A stretch of DNA of 35,034 nt, from positions 26,137-61,170 of the forward strand of contig DBDQ01000081.1 of the NCBI GenBank assembly GCA_002293665.1, given 5' to 3'. Every line of letters starts with the position of its first letter. Position 1 is the stretch's first letter. This document shows, in pieces, positions 1 through 10,928 of the stretch. Made by a program: the position numbers and the translations under genes. This DNA comes from Alistipes sp. UBA928 (GTDB taxonomy: Bacteria > Bacteroidota > Bacteroidia > Bacteroidales > Rikenellaceae). The notes below the pieces were generated by a model. The model did not search any database, was not told the DNA's origin, and saw nothing but the letters and a program-made list of their open reading frames with translations.

Positions 1-1091
<1,091 letters not shown>

Positions 1092-1122
1092 TTACTTTAG
1101 AAATTAGATATTTTCATCCGAC

Positions 1123-4100
1123 ATGAAAACCCGCCTTGTGAGGATAGTGCTATGTCTCTTGCTTTTAACCTTTTCTCAAGAGACCGTGGCGATCCGGTTC
1201 ACCGATATCAATTCTCTTTTCGGAATTTCGATGCGGTGGACATTTTCGGTTTGTGAGGACGACTACGGTTTCATCTGGGCGGCCTCCCGAACGGGTGTGA
1301 TCAGGCTCACCGACGACGATCACCGCCTCTACCGCCTGCCTTTCGAGACGGCCAACGCCTCGAAGGTCAAGCTTGCCTACCGTTCCCCGTCGCTCGTGGC
1401 CTACACAGACAACGGGCAGATATTTATCTACGATCCGCTGCGCGACGAGTTCGTGCTGAGGGCCAACCTGCGCATACTGATGAACAACAGTTCGGTCACG
1501 GTCTCGAAACTGCTGGTCGACCGGCAGCACGATGTGTTTTGGATCGCCTCGTCGGTGGGGCTGCTGAAATACGCAGGGGGAAGCATAACAAGGGTTCAGG
1601 GCATGGGGGCCGAAAGTTTCGAGGCGGTGTGGCTCCATCAGTCGGAGATTTTCGTTACCGACAGCGAGGGTTTCTGGCGCTACGACACGCGCGCTTCGGT
1701 TCTCACACAACTGTGGAGCCACCGCGACTACGGCGGTACCCTTCAGGCCACGGCGCTGAGGTTCGATCCGGTTCGCCGGCGGGTGTGGATTGGCACAGCG
1801 TCGAGCGGCCTTTACCGGTTCGATCTCGAGGGACACACTCTCGAGAGGATTTTGGAGGAGTCGCTGCCCCTCCATCCCATATACGCCATCACCGGGTTCA
1901 CCGATTCGTCGATGCTGGTGGGGATGGACAATTTCGGACTTATAGAGATCTCGGCCGACGGCCTCAGGGTCGAGGCGATACACCGCGAGAGCGGCGACGA
2001 TCCGTTCTCGCTGCCGGGCAACGGCATACAGGACTTGTATATGGACAGCAGGAACAGAGTGTGGGTGTGTACCTACTCGGGCGGGGTCTCGTTTTTCAAC
2101 CTGCTGTCCCCTTCGATTCGTCAACTGTCGCATCAGATCAACGATCCCAATTCGCTGGCAAACAACAACGTGAACGGCGTGGTGGAAGACCGGCGCGGAA
2201 AACTGTGGTTCGCCACCGACAACGGTATCAGCAGCTACGATCCCGGGTCGGAAAAGTGGCACAATTTCTATGCCGACCACTCCGCCGACTCCCGCAGTTT
2301 CACATCCATCTGCGAGGATGCGCTGGGAAGGATATGGGCGAGCAACTACTCCTCGGGTGTGTATGTGATCGACAGCGACACGGGGCGCCAGATAGCCCAC
2401 TATCCCCGCGGCGGCGAGAATGGGCCGCTGTCGTTGGGATTTTTCTCGATGGTGTTCCGCGACCGCGCGGGCGATGTGTGGATCAGCGGCGAGAGGGGGA
2501 GCCTTGTGTGCCATCTGGTCGGCGAGGGGCGTTTTGTGAAGTATGCCAGCGAAGACCGTGTGGCGAGTTTTTTCCAGGTGTCGGACGAGATAATACTGCT
2601 CGGCAACTCCCGCGGGCTGTCGCTGCTCGACAAGCGTACCGAGCGAATCTCGGGGCTGATGAGCGGCATTTTCGTCAACGATCTGCTCATGGAGGGGCGC
2701 GACGTCTGGATATGCACGGCAGGCAACGGGCTGCTGCACTACAACTACGACACGGGCAGCATCACGGGGCGGTACACCGAGGACGACGGACTGCCGTCGG
2801 ATTATGTGGGCAGCATAGTTTCGCACGACGGCTACCTGTGGATCGGCACCGAGAGCGGCATTTGCCGGCTCGATCCCACTTCGGGGGCGGTATACGTTCC
2901 TTCGTGGCTTGGGCCGCTGTCGGCCATGTCGTACAACAAGCGGGCGCGGGTGTTGCTGCGCAGCGGGGAGTTGGCGTGGGGTACGAATCACGGCATGATA
3001 GCCTTCCAGCCCGAGACCTTCCGTAACGTGAGGGCCGACGCGAAGCTTTTCTTTCAGGACATGACCGTGTCGGGTAACTCCATCAGGGACATCGACGATA
3101 TTCCGCTCACCGTGCCCGTCAACGAGCTGCAGAGTGTCGACATTCCCTATTCGGCCAAGGGGTTCAACCTCGAACTGCTGCCTTTTCACGCCCCCGACGA
3201 CGCGAAACTGATCTGGATGCTCGAGGGTTTCGACCGCACGTGGTCGGTGGCGGCCCGCAGCAGGATGATCACCTACACCAATTTGCCACCCGGGAGGTAC
3301 ACCCTCACGATGCGGCTGATGGACGGCGAGCAGTTGGATGTGCTGGCCCAGCGCCGGTTGGAGATCAACATTGCCCGTCCTTTCTGGATGCAGTGGTGGT
3401 TCGTGGTGCTTATAGTGCTTGCGGCGGGAGCGGTGTTGCTACTCGTCGCCAAGATATTGATAAACCGGTCGCGGCGGATTCGCTACGAAAAGAAGGAGAT
3501 GTTCTTTGCCTCGGCGACACACAAGATACGCAATTCGCTGTTCCTGATTAACTCCCCGATCCGCGAACTTGCCCTCGAGGAGAGCCTCTCCGACAAGGCG
3601 CGGTCGTATCTCGAACTCGCCACCGAGCAGTCGAAAAGACTATCCACCGCGGTGTCGGTGCTCATAGATTCGCAGGAGGCCGACATCGAGCGACAGCAGC
3701 TGAACCTTTCGCAGGTCGACATAGTGAAACTCGTCTCCGTGCGCTGCCTGCTGTTCGAGTCGCTGGGCAGGGGGAGGAACATCGCGATCAATTTCCGCTG
3801 CGAGACCGACGGTTTCGTGGTAACGGCCGACGAGAACAGGATAGAGAACGTGATAGACAACCTGATATCGGGCGCCGTCAACCACTCCTACGACGGGGGC
3901 GAGGTGTGGGTCGAATTGCGGTGTGGACACAGGGAGTGGACGCTGTCGGTGAGGGACTTCGGCATGGACAGGGAGGAGAGGATACGTTCGCTGCGCAAGC
4001 CACGTCCCGTGCCCGGCGGCGCGGGTGCCAAGGCGCTCGATCCCAAAATGGGACTGATGCTGGCCCGCGACACGGTCAAACTCCATCGCGGCAAGATCAC

Positions 4101-4710
4101 ATGCGAGGGGAGCGAAACCGATGGGGTGGCTTTCCGCATACATGTGCCATGTCACCCGAATGTGATCGGAGCAGGATGGATGTTGCGCCGCCGCAGGGGA
4201 TCGACTCCTCCGGCGACGGAAGAGTCGCGGCCCGCCGACCTCGCTCCCGCTCCAGTCGTCAAAACTAAGGAGGTGAACAACCAACTGGGCGAGGACGAGA
4301 TGTGGCGCATGATCAGAACCACGCTGCGCACGCTGGAGAACGTGAGGAAAAAGGCGCGTGAGAACGAAGGCGACTCCACAAAGCGAGCCATCACCGAGGC
4401 CGACGACAGATTCCTGAAGAAGGCGGTGGAGGCGATCACCGAAAACATGCTCGATCCGCGGTTCGGCAAGAATGATTTCGCACTGGCGGTTCACGTGAGC
4501 CCCTCGCTGCTCTACAAAAAGCTGAAGGCGCTCACGGGGCTTTCGCCCGTCGAGTTTATCAAGACCGTCAAGCTCAACTACGCAATGGAACTCCTGCGGT
4601 CGCGCCGCTACGGGGTGACGGAGGTGAGCGAACTGTGCGGTTTCTCGAGCGTGGGTTATTTCAGCACCGTGTTCAGGGGCCACTTCGGCCAGCCTCCTTC
4701 CACGATATAG
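1123..4710 (+). CDS. HTCS-like sensor/regulator lacking a receiver domain
   Basis: This is a hybrid two-component-type regulator that would sense a glycan fragment in the periplasm and control the surrounding enzymes. Seen in order: a signal peptide; two-component regulator propeller repeats (many W(I/V)(G/C/A)T-like blades such as LWFATDNGISSYD and LWIGTESGICRLD) over about residues 25-650; a Y_Y_Y domain (about 680-752); one membrane span (about 757-778); a HisKA-like segment with His800 in ATHKIRN; an ATPase-like domain with N-box Asn913 and Asp945-Phe-Gly; then a basic linker and a C-terminal AraC HTH (about 1105-1195). A canonical HTCS has a receiver domain of roughly 110 residues between ATPase and HTH. 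Here there is only a charged linker, and the protein (1195 aa) is correspondingly short. The kinase motifs are eroded: SHE(F/L)RTPL has become THKIRNSL and DxGxG has become DFGMD. The next gene starts 34 bp downstream. Confidence 0.85.
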   Translation: MKTRLVRIVLCLLLLTFSQETVAIRFTDINSLFGISMRWTFSVCEDDYGFIWAASRTGVIRLTDDDHRLYRLPFETANASKVKLAYRSPSLVAYTDNGQIFIYDPLRDEFVLRANLRILMNNSSVTVSKLLVDRQHDVFWIASSVGLLKYAGGSITRVQGMGAESFEAVWLHQSEIFVTDSEGFWRYDTRASVLTQLWSHRDYGGTLQATALRFDPVRRRVWIGTASSGLYRFDLEGHTLERILEESLPLHPIYAITGFTDSSMLVGMDNFGLIEISADGLRVEAIHRESGDDPFSLPGNGIQDLYMDSRNRVWVCTYSGGVSFFNLLSPSIRQLSHQINDPNSLANNNVNGVVEDRRGKLWFATDNGISSYDPGSEKWHNFYADHSADSRSFTSICEDALGRIWASNYSSGVYVIDSDTGRQIAHYPRGGENGPLSLGFFSMVFRDRAGDVWISGERGSLVCHLVGEGRFVKYASEDRVASFFQVSDEIILLGNSRGLSLLDKRTERISGLMSGIFVNDLLMEGRDVWICTAGNGLLHYNYDTGSITGRYTEDDGLPSDYVGSIVSHDGYLWIGTESGICRLDPTSGAVYVPSWLGPLSAMSYNKRARVLLRSGELAWGTNHGMIAFQPETFRNVRADAKLFFQDMTVSGNSIRDIDDIPLTVPVNELQSVDIPYSAKGFNLELLPFHAPDDAKLIWMLEGFDRTWSVAARSRMITYTNLPPGRYTLTMRLMDGEQLDVLAQRRLEINIARPFWMQWWFVVLIVLAAGAVLLLVAKILINRSRRIRYEKKEMFFASATHKIRNSLFLINSPIRELALEESLSDKARSYLELATEQSKRLSTAVSVLIDSQEADIERQQLNLSQVDIVKLVSVRCLLFESLGRGRNIAINFRCETDGFVVTADENRIENVIDNLISGAVNHSYDGGEVWVELRCGHREWTLSVRDFGMDREERIRSLRKPRPVPGGAGAKALDPKMGLMLARDTVKLHRGKITCEGSETDGVAFRIHVPCHPNVIGAGWMLRRRRGSTPPATEESRPADLAPAPVVKTKEVNNQLGEDEMWRMIRTTLRTLENVRKKARENEGDSTKRAITEADDRFLKKAVEAITENMLDPRFGKNDFALAVHVSPSLLYKKLKALTGLSPVEFIKTVKLNYAMELLRSRRYGVTEVSELCGFSSVGYFSTVFRGHFGQPPSTI

Positions 4711-4744
4711 TGCCAATTCATACACTAAACTAAATATTATTCCA

Positions 4745-5638
4745 ATGCAAACCTTATCAAAAATCAAAAGAACCGCGCTGCCGGTCGCGCTCGTTCTCCT
4801 CATGGCCGCAGGATGCCGCGATGCCGGCGGGCAGCGAACAGCGCAGCAGACCGATCCGCAAACCGTTGCCGGGAACACTCTGAAGAGCATTCGTGTGACC
4901 GACAACGTGCCCTACCGCGAGGGCGAAAGCCGCTCGTGGGTGCTCGACCTGGCCGAACCCGAGAACTTCGGCCCCGAGATCCGTCCGGTGATAGTGCTGA
5001 TCCACGGCGGCGGCTGGAGAATGGGCTCGAAGCAGGAACGGCCTTTCCGTTCGATGCTGTTGCACTACGCCAATTTGGGCTACGTGACGGTGTCGCTCGA
5101 TTACAGACTCGATGGCGAGGCGCCATTCCCGGCATGCATTGCCGACGTGAAGTGCGCCGTGCGCTGGATCAAGGCCAATGCCGAGCGGTTGCGCATCGAC
5201 CCCGAACGGATAGGCGCCTACGGTCACTCGGCGGGTGGACACCTTGCGGTGATGCTTGCCGTGTCGTCGGACAACGAGGAGTTGGAGGGCGACGGCCCCT
5301 GGAGAGAGTATTCGAGTGCCATTACCTGTGCCGTGGGGGGAGCCACCTCTACCCAGCGCCACCCGCCCAAACGATTCTGGGAGCCGCAGTATGAACATTG
5401 CTGGCCGATCTATTACCTGTCGGCCGACCGTCCGCCGCTGCTCTTCCTTCAGGGTGAGGCCGACCAGACCGTCGATCCGGCGATTGTGAAAGACTACGTG
5501 GAGAAAGCGAAAGCCGTGGGGGCCGACGTGGAGTATATCGGGGTGCCCGATCTGGGCCACGACGTCTCCTACACTCTGGCGCTGGAGATCACACAGCCTG
5601 CGATGGACGAATTTTTTGCCACACACCTTCAAAAATAG
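4745..5638 (+). CDS. Lipoprotein alpha/beta-hydrolase esterase (BD-FAE/lipase-like)
   Basis: This is a surface- or periplasm-anchored carbohydrate esterase candidate that would remove acetyl or similar acyl groups. The N-terminus ends in the lipobox LMAAGC, so Cys24 would be lipidated. The hydrolase core shows the oxyanion-hole motif HGGGW (His87-Trp91), the nucleophile elbow GHSAGG (Ser162), a likely acid Asp in GEADQTVD (Asp240 or Asp244) and His272 in LGHDVSY. The 297-residue length suits the HGGG esterase families often found next to xylan-degrading enzymes. It lies 34 bp after the HTCS gene with no evident promoter and 9 bp before the CE6-GH51 gene, so co-transcription is likely. Substrate is not determined by sequence. 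Confidence 0.82.
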   Translation: MQTLSKIKRTALPVALVLLMAAGCRDAGGQRTAQQTDPQTVAGNTLKSIRVTDNVPYREGESRSWVLDLAEPENFGPEIRPVIVLIHGGGWRMGSKQERPFRSMLLHYANLGYVTVSLDYRLDGEAPFPACIADVKCAVRWIKANAERLRIDPERIGAYGHSAGGHLAVMLAVSSDNEELEGDGPWREYSSAITCAVGGATSTQRHPPKRFWEPQYEHCWPIYYLSADRPPLLFLQGEADQTVDPAIVKDYVEKAKAVGADVEYIGVPDLGHDVSYTLALEITQPAMDEFFATHLQK

Positions 5639-5647
5639 ACCCACACC

Positions 5648-8620
5648 ATGAAACTGCGATTTTTAATCCCGGCCGCAATAGCGTTGCTGACCGGGGCCTC
5701 TGCCGTGGCGGCTCCACAGAGCGGGCCCGATCCCGATTTCCACATCTACCTCGCCATAGGCCAGTCCAACATGGCGGGAGGAGCGCGTCCCGCCGAGCAG
5801 GGTAGCGTGCCGGCCGATTCCCGTTACCGGGTGATGGCTGCGACCGACGATTCACGCGGCGGACACAATACGGGTCAATGGTACCCCGGCCGCGAAGATG
5901 GCCGACTCGGGTTGGCCGACTTCTTCGCTCACACGATGGTGGCCAACCTTCCGGCGAACATTCGTGTGGGAGTGATAAACGTGTCGGTGGCCGGGTCGAA
6001 GATCGAGCTGTGGGGCAAAGAGACCTACGAGGAGTATCTGGCCGGCGAACGCGACTGGTTGATACGCATAGCCGAAGGCTTCGGTTCGAACCCATACGGT
6101 CGGTTGGTCGACCTGGCCCGCGCCGCCCAACGTGACGGCGTGATAAAGGGACTGATCGTCCATCAGGGCGAGTCGAACTCTACCGACCCCGAGTGGTGTA
6201 ACAAAATCAAGGGAATTTACGAAGACCTTGTGGGCGATCTGGGTCTTGACCCGGCGGAGTTCCATCTGCTGGCAGGCGAGTTGAAAAGTGCCGAGGAGGG
6301 GGGAGTGTGTGCGTCGTTCAACAGCGAGATACTTCTCCATCTGCCCTCGGTGGTGCCTGGCGCGAGGATCGTCTCGTCGGCGGGGTGCAAGGGGGTGGAC
6401 GACGAGTTCCATTTCAGCCTCGAAGGGTTTCGCGAATTCGGCAAACGCTACGCCGTGGAGATGCTTCGCGCCCAGGGTCTGCCCTACCACCGGATCGCGC
6501 TCCATCCCGGCCACCTCGGGATCGGGATCAGTCCCACGCTCAACGGGATTTTCTATGAAGACATCAATCAGGCTAACGACGGAGGCATCAGCGCACAGTT
6601 GATACAGAACAACTCGTTTCAGATGTACAACGTGCCCGGTGCGCCCGAAAAGGAGTTTTCGCTCTCGCCCGACCGGATTTTCGGATGGACGACGGTGAGC
6701 CGGGGCGCGGCGCGGGGTACCGCCACCACGGTGGACGATCAGCCATTGGTGCGCCACAAAACCTACTACGACTTCGATCCGGCCGATGAATACGACGACG
6801 GCCTGAAGTATAAACAGTACAGCGTGAGGATCGACATTGCCGACCCCGGCGAAGGTTTCGGCATTGCGGCCAACGGTTTCGGCATAGCTCCCTACGGCCC
6901 CGAGCGTGAGGGGTTCTACTACTCCAACGACACTCAGATCCCCTCCATTGCGGTCGAAGCCGGGGTGGGGTACGACCTCGGGCTTTGGCTTCAGGGTGCG
7001 CGCTATCGCGGGAGTGTTGAAGTGTGGCTTGAGGATGCCTCGGGAGCCGTAAACTCCGAGGTGCTGTCGTTCGGCAAACTTGGCCGCCGATGGACGAAGT
7101 TTACCGGCCGCCTCACGGCTCAGCGCAGTGTAGACAGCCGACTGGTGATAGCGGGCGATGCCGCGGGGACTTTCCATCTCGATTTTGTGACCCTCACTCC
7201 CGAGCCCTCGCGCCTGTGGAAGGGTGGGGCGGCGGGAGCGCTGCGGGCCGACCTTTTAGGGGCGCTCGACGATCTCAACCCGGGTTTCATGCGTTTTCCC
7301 GGCGGTTGCGCCTCCGAGGGGCCCGACTACTGGGGACAGGTGTTTTGGAAAAATACCATCGGCCCCGTCGAGGAGCGCATAGGGGTGCGTAACCACTGGG
7401 GTTACTGGACGTCGCAGTACGTAGGGTTCTACGAATACTTGTGCATGGCCGAGGCGTTGGGGGCAAAACCGCTGCCGGTGCTCAACAACGGAGTCACGTG
7501 TCAGTTTGCCGGCCACGCCTACATAGCACCGCTTGAAACCGAAGCCGACAGGAAACGTTTCTACGATATTTACGTTAAAGACGCGCTCGACTTCATAGAG
7601 TTCTGCAACGGAGGCGTCGACACCGAGTGGGGGGCCGTTCGTGCCGCCCACGGACATCCGGCGTCCTTCAACCTCGAGTATCTGGCGATAGGCAACGAGA
7701 ACCAGGGAGAGGAGTTCTGGGAGCGGTTGGACATCATCTGCCGCGCAGTGAACGAACGCTATCCCGAGATCAAGATGATAACCACCTCGGGAGCGCGCGC
7801 CGCCGGACGTGAGTTCGACACCAACTACGCCATAATCGATGCGAAGTATCCCGACACCATAGTCGACGAACACTACTACCAGAACGACGAGTGGTTTTTC
7901 GGCCACACCCACCGCTACGACGCGGATCAGCTGAGGGGTGGCGAAGGGATCACCTACGACCGCGAGCGGTCGACACGTGTTTTCGTGGGTGAGTTTGCCA
8001 ACAGCCGCACCAACAACGCCTTCGCCTCGACGTTGGCCGAAGCGGCCTTCTTCACGGGTCTCGAGCGCAACTCCGACATGGTGGTGATGGCAGCCTACGC
8101 GCCGCTGCTGTGCAAAAAGGGGTTCAACAAGTGGAACTCCAACCTCGTGTGGTTCGACAACCGCGGACTGTGGCGTACGACCAACTACTTCTACATGTCG
8201 ATGTTCGCAAACAATACCGGTGACAGGGCCTTCGAGACTTCGCAATTCTCGGCAGGCGCTCCCGGTGTCTCCGGCGCGGCGGTCGACTCGCTGGTCTACA
8301 TCTCGGCCACTGTCGACACCCGTGGCGGTACGCTCTATGTGAAAGCCGTGAACGCCGAGGCGCGCGAAAAGATCACCGAGGTGACGGTCGACGGCGGCGG
8401 ACGATACCGGGCGACGCTCGAGTATCTGTCGTCGGAAGATACCTCGATCAAAAATCAGGGCGACCAGAACTACTACGCCGGAGCTCCCGGCGGGTCGGCA
8501 GTCAGCTACGACGAACCAGTCGTGCCCCGCACGCTCGATCTGGGCGTGGTGTCGGGCCGGTTCATCGTCACCCTGCCGCTCAACTCTGTCAATGTGATTA
8601 AACTTACTCCCATACCATGA
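5648..8620 (+). CDS. CE6-type acetylesterase fused to GH51 alpha-L-arabinofuranosidase
   Basis: This exported two-enzyme protein has an N-terminal SGNH esterase domain (about residues 28-275) of the SASA/CE6 kind: the block GQSNM (Ser40), HQGESN (His172-Asn177) and the catalytic pair Asp252/His255 in DEFHFS. From about 282 the GH51 plan begins (GIFYEDINQANDGG), with a CBM4_9-like sandwich at about 325-520 and a barrel with RFPGG. The GH51 acid/base is Glu684 in IGNEN and the nucleophile Glu782 in VGEFA; a C-terminal beta domain follows. Both active sites look intact. It would deacetylate xylan and release arabinose from the same chain. The start follows the upstream stop by 9 bp and gives a normal signal peptide. 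The last codons overlap the next gene (ATGA), indicating translational coupling. Confidence 0.88.
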   Translation: MKLRFLIPAAIALLTGASAVAAPQSGPDPDFHIYLAIGQSNMAGGARPAEQGSVPADSRYRVMAATDDSRGGHNTGQWYPGREDGRLGLADFFAHTMVANLPANIRVGVINVSVAGSKIELWGKETYEEYLAGERDWLIRIAEGFGSNPYGRLVDLARAAQRDGVIKGLIVHQGESNSTDPEWCNKIKGIYEDLVGDLGLDPAEFHLLAGELKSAEEGGVCASFNSEILLHLPSVVPGARIVSSAGCKGVDDEFHFSLEGFREFGKRYAVEMLRAQGLPYHRIALHPGHLGIGISPTLNGIFYEDINQANDGGISAQLIQNNSFQMYNVPGAPEKEFSLSPDRIFGWTTVSRGAARGTATTVDDQPLVRHKTYYDFDPADEYDDGLKYKQYSVRIDIADPGEGFGIAANGFGIAPYGPEREGFYYSNDTQIPSIAVEAGVGYDLGLWLQGARYRGSVEVWLEDASGAVNSEVLSFGKLGRRWTKFTGRLTAQRSVDSRLVIAGDAAGTFHLDFVTLTPEPSRLWKGGAAGALRADLLGALDDLNPGFMRFPGGCASEGPDYWGQVFWKNTIGPVEERIGVRNHWGYWTSQYVGFYEYLCMAEALGAKPLPVLNNGVTCQFAGHAYIAPLETEADRKRFYDIYVKDALDFIEFCNGGVDTEWGAVRAAHGHPASFNLEYLAIGNENQGEEFWERLDIICRAVNERYPEIKMITTSGARAAGREFDTNYAIIDAKYPDTIVDEHYYQNDEWFFGHTHRYDADQLRGGEGITYDRERSTRVFVGEFANSRTNNAFASTLAEAAFFTGLERNSDMVVMAAYAPLLCKKGFNKWNSNLVWFDNRGLWRTTNYFYMSMFANNTGDRAFETSQFSAGAPGVSGAAVDSLVYISATVDTRGGTLYVKAVNAEAREKITEVTVDGGGRYRATLEYLSSEDTSIKNQGDQNYYAGAPGGSAVSYDEPVVPRTLDLGVVSGRFIVTLPLNSVNVIKLTPIP

Positions 8621-10017
8621 TGAAAAGACTATTTTTTGTTGCCGCCACGATCGCGGCGACCTGTGCGGCGATGAGTGCGGTGCAGGCTCAAAACCCGATA
8701 ATCCGGACTATGTATACCGCCGATCCGGCGCCGCTTGTTCACCGCGACACTCTATTCGTGTTCGTGGGCCACGACGAGGACGACGCTCCCGCGCGCACCT
8801 TCCTTATGCGCGAATATCGTCTCTTCTCCACGGTAGATATGGTCAACTGGACCGACCACGGGGCGGCACTGCGCACCAGCGAGATAGGCTGGTCGGTGGG
8901 CGATGCCAGTGCCGCGCAGGTGATTGAGCGCAATGGCAAATTTTACTACTATGTGTCGACCCAGAATAAAACTCCCGGTGCGGGAGGCGTCTCGGTGGGA
9001 GTGCTCGTGGCCGACAACATTCGCGGGCCCTACCGCGATCCCCTTGGCAGGGCGCTGGTGACTAACCAGATGACCCCGCAGGCGCGCCACAGTTGGGACG
9101 ACCTCGATCCGACCGTCTTTATCGACGACGACGGGCAGGCGTATCTTTTTTGGGGCAACAACGCCTGTTATTGGGCGCGGCTGAACGAAGATATGATCTC
9201 GTTCGACGGTCCGATACACGCGCTCGACGTGAGGGACGAGTCGATCTTCGGCCCCGACTTCGAGGAGGCGCCGTGGGTCTACCGGCGCGGCGGGACATAC
9301 TACATGATCTACGCTTCGGGGCTACCCGAGTCTATACACTACGCCACGGCTGCGAAACCCGAAGGGCCGTGGAGGTATCGCGGTATGGTGATGCCGCGCC
9401 AGGGTGGTATCGGCACCAACCACCCGGGAGTTGTCGATTACCGGGGGCGCACATATTTCTTCTACCACAACGATTTCCTGCCCGGCGGGCAGGATCACAG
9501 GCGCTCGGTGGCCGTCGAGGAGTTTGCCTATAACCCCGACGGCACGATCCCGCAGATGACAATGACCGAAGGGATCGTTCGCAGCATAGCTCCGCTCGAT
9601 CCCTACCGCAGCGTGGAGGCCGAGACGATGGCCCTGTCGCAGGGGGTTAAGACGGCGGGAGGTTACGGTGTCGAACGCGGTGGCGGTACTGTCCGCGAGG
9701 AGGTGTACGTCACTTCGATCCACGACGGCGACCTGATGAAGATTCGCGAGGTCGATTTCGGAGCAAAAGGTGCCGCCACTTTCACGGCCCGAACTTCGAG
9801 CCGCAATTTCGGCGGTGAGATCGAGTTGAGGCTCGACGCTCCCGACGGCCCCGTGATCGGTACTCTGAAGGTGCCCTACAGCGGTGAATGGGAGAGATGG
9901 AGCGTCGACGAGACCCCGGTCACAGGCGCAACTGGTGTTCGCGACCTCTACTTCGTGTTCAAAGGCGGACGGCCCCACGAGCTGTTCCGTTTCGACCGGT
10001 GGTCGTTCTCGGAGTAG
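8617..10017 (+). CDS. GH43 glycosidase with C-terminal CBM6
   Basis: This is a secreted five-bladed propeller glycosidase, most likely an alpha-L-arabinofuranosidase or beta-xylosidase acting on arabinoxylan side chains. After a signal peptide ending near VQAQ, the family's three catalytic carboxylates are visible: Asp36 in TADPAP, Asp164 in DDLDPTV and Glu217 in EEAPW. A CBM6-like sandwich starts at about residue 330 with VEAETM and runs to the end (466 aa). It belongs to the same GH43 subgroup as the genes at 21934, 25042 and 26444. Its ATG overlaps the stop of the CE6-GH51 gene. It ends 8 bp from the stop of the convergent araC gene, with no hairpin between them. Confidence 0.88.
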   Translation: MMKRLFFVAATIAATCAAMSAVQAQNPIIRTMYTADPAPLVHRDTLFVFVGHDEDDAPARTFLMREYRLFSTVDMVNWTDHGAALRTSEIGWSVGDASAAQVIERNGKFYYYVSTQNKTPGAGGVSVGVLVADNIRGPYRDPLGRALVTNQMTPQARHSWDDLDPTVFIDDDGQAYLFWGNNACYWARLNEDMISFDGPIHALDVRDESIFGPDFEEAPWVYRRGGTYYMIYASGLPESIHYATAAKPEGPWRYRGMVMPRQGGIGTNHPGVVDYRGRTYFFYHNDFLPGGQDHRRSVAVEEFAYNPDGTIPQMTMTEGIVRSIAPLDPYRSVEAETMALSQGVKTAGGYGVERGGGTVREEVYVTSIHDGDLMKIREVDFGAKGAATFTARTSSRNFGGEIELRLDAPDGPVIGTLKVPYSGEWERWSVDETPVTGATGVRDLYFVFKGGRPHELFRFDRWSFSE

Positions 10018-10025
10018 CGGATATT

Positions 10026-10901
10026 TCAGGTGTTGGTCCCGGATTGCCGCCTCGATTTGCGGTATTCGAGCGGGGGCACTCCCGTGAGGCGCTTGAACAG
10101 GCGCGTGAAGTAGGAGGTGTCGTAGAACGCCAGCGAGCTTGCGATGTCGCCCACGCTGCGGTTGCCCGTGAGCAGCAGCAGCTGCGCCTTCTCTATCTTG
10201 CGCAGGTTGATGTACTCGATGGGGGTGTGGTTGAGTTTCTGCTTGAAGATGCGTATCAGGTGGTCGTCGGTGCAGTGGACGATGCGCGACAGTTCGGCGA
10301 GCGAAATGGGACGGTCGATGTTGCCCGCGATGTGGCGGATCACTTCGCGCAGCCGGTGGTCGCCCATCTCGGCCCGTGTCACGGCATGTTCCAAAAAGCG
10401 CGAAAGCAACAGGCACAGTATGCCGTGTGTCTCGACCCTCTGATGGTAGGGGTAGCCTATGTTGCCCGCCATGTTGCGGAACAGCCCCGTGGGGTTGTCG
10501 TAGCTCTCGGGGTCGTACTGTGCGAGTTCGCGCCGGGGATTGATCTCGAGCAGCCGCTGCACAAGATCGCCGCTCTGCCGGTCGGCCGCCACGCGGAACG
10601 GGAAGTCGAACTCCTCCATGATGGGTATGTCGGCCGACGGCTGTTCGTAGAGGTGGAGGTACCAGAGCGAGAAGTGGCCCTCGCACCGGCAGTGGTGGGT
10701 GGTGAACGGAGGGATCAGGTAGAGGTATCCGGGCTCGAGGGTGTGGTTTTCGGTGCCGACTATGACCCGGGCCCTGCCTTCGCGCACCAGATATATGCGG
10801 GCGAAGGGGCTGTTGACCCCCTGCCAGTTCCAGTCGCCGAAATGGTCGGCACGGCCTGCGTTGAGCAGAATGAAATTGGATATGTCGAGTTCGCGGTGCA
10901 T
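10026..10901 (-). CDS. AraC-family transcriptional regulator
   Basis: This is a one-component sugar-responsive regulator of 291 aa. The N-terminal half is a cupin-like sensing domain (about residues 20-110, with ARIYLVREGRARVIVG and the His-rich TTHHCRCEGH stretch). The C-terminal half holds two helix-turn-helix units (about 190-285, ISLAELSRIVHCTDDHLIRI and VGDIASSLAFYDTSYFTRLF). It has no signal peptide. It faces left and is divergent from the truncated GH29 gene. The shared spacer contains a perfect palindrome lying just upstream of its own -7 box, which suggests autoregulation. A near copy of part of that site lies upstream of fucP, so this protein may also control the fucP operon (inference). 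The effector is unknown; L-fucose or a related sugar is a reasonable guess. Confidence 0.88.
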   Translation of the reverse strand: MHRELDISNFILLNAGRADHFGDWNWQGVNSPFARIYLVREGRARVIVGTENHTLEPGYLYLIPPFTTHHCRCEGHFSLWYLHLYEQPSADIPIMEEFDFPFRVAADRQSGDLVQRLLEINPRRELAQYDPESYDNPTGLFRNMAGNIGYPYHQRVETHGILCLLLSRFLEHAVTRAEMGDHRLREVIRHIAGNIDRPISLAELSRIVHCTDDHLIRIFKQKLNHTPIEYINLRKIEKAQLLLLTGNRSVGDIASSLAFYDTSYFTRLFKRLTGVPPLEYRKSRRQSGTNT

Positions 10902-10928
10902 AGTTTTCGAAGGCGGGTCGGCAGATCA

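Noticed and set aside
1165..3189. Long open frame on the minus strand opposite the HTCS gene (674 codons)
   Set aside because: It lacks a signal, domain or recognisable motif, has odd composition (Arg, His and Val rich) and lies wholly antisense to a clear HTCS coding frame; GC-rich third positions keep the opposite frame open.
10018..10025. Eight-base gap between convergent GH43 and araC stops as a special element
   Set aside because: No hairpin or motif could be seen; transcripts probably just overlap at their 3' ends.
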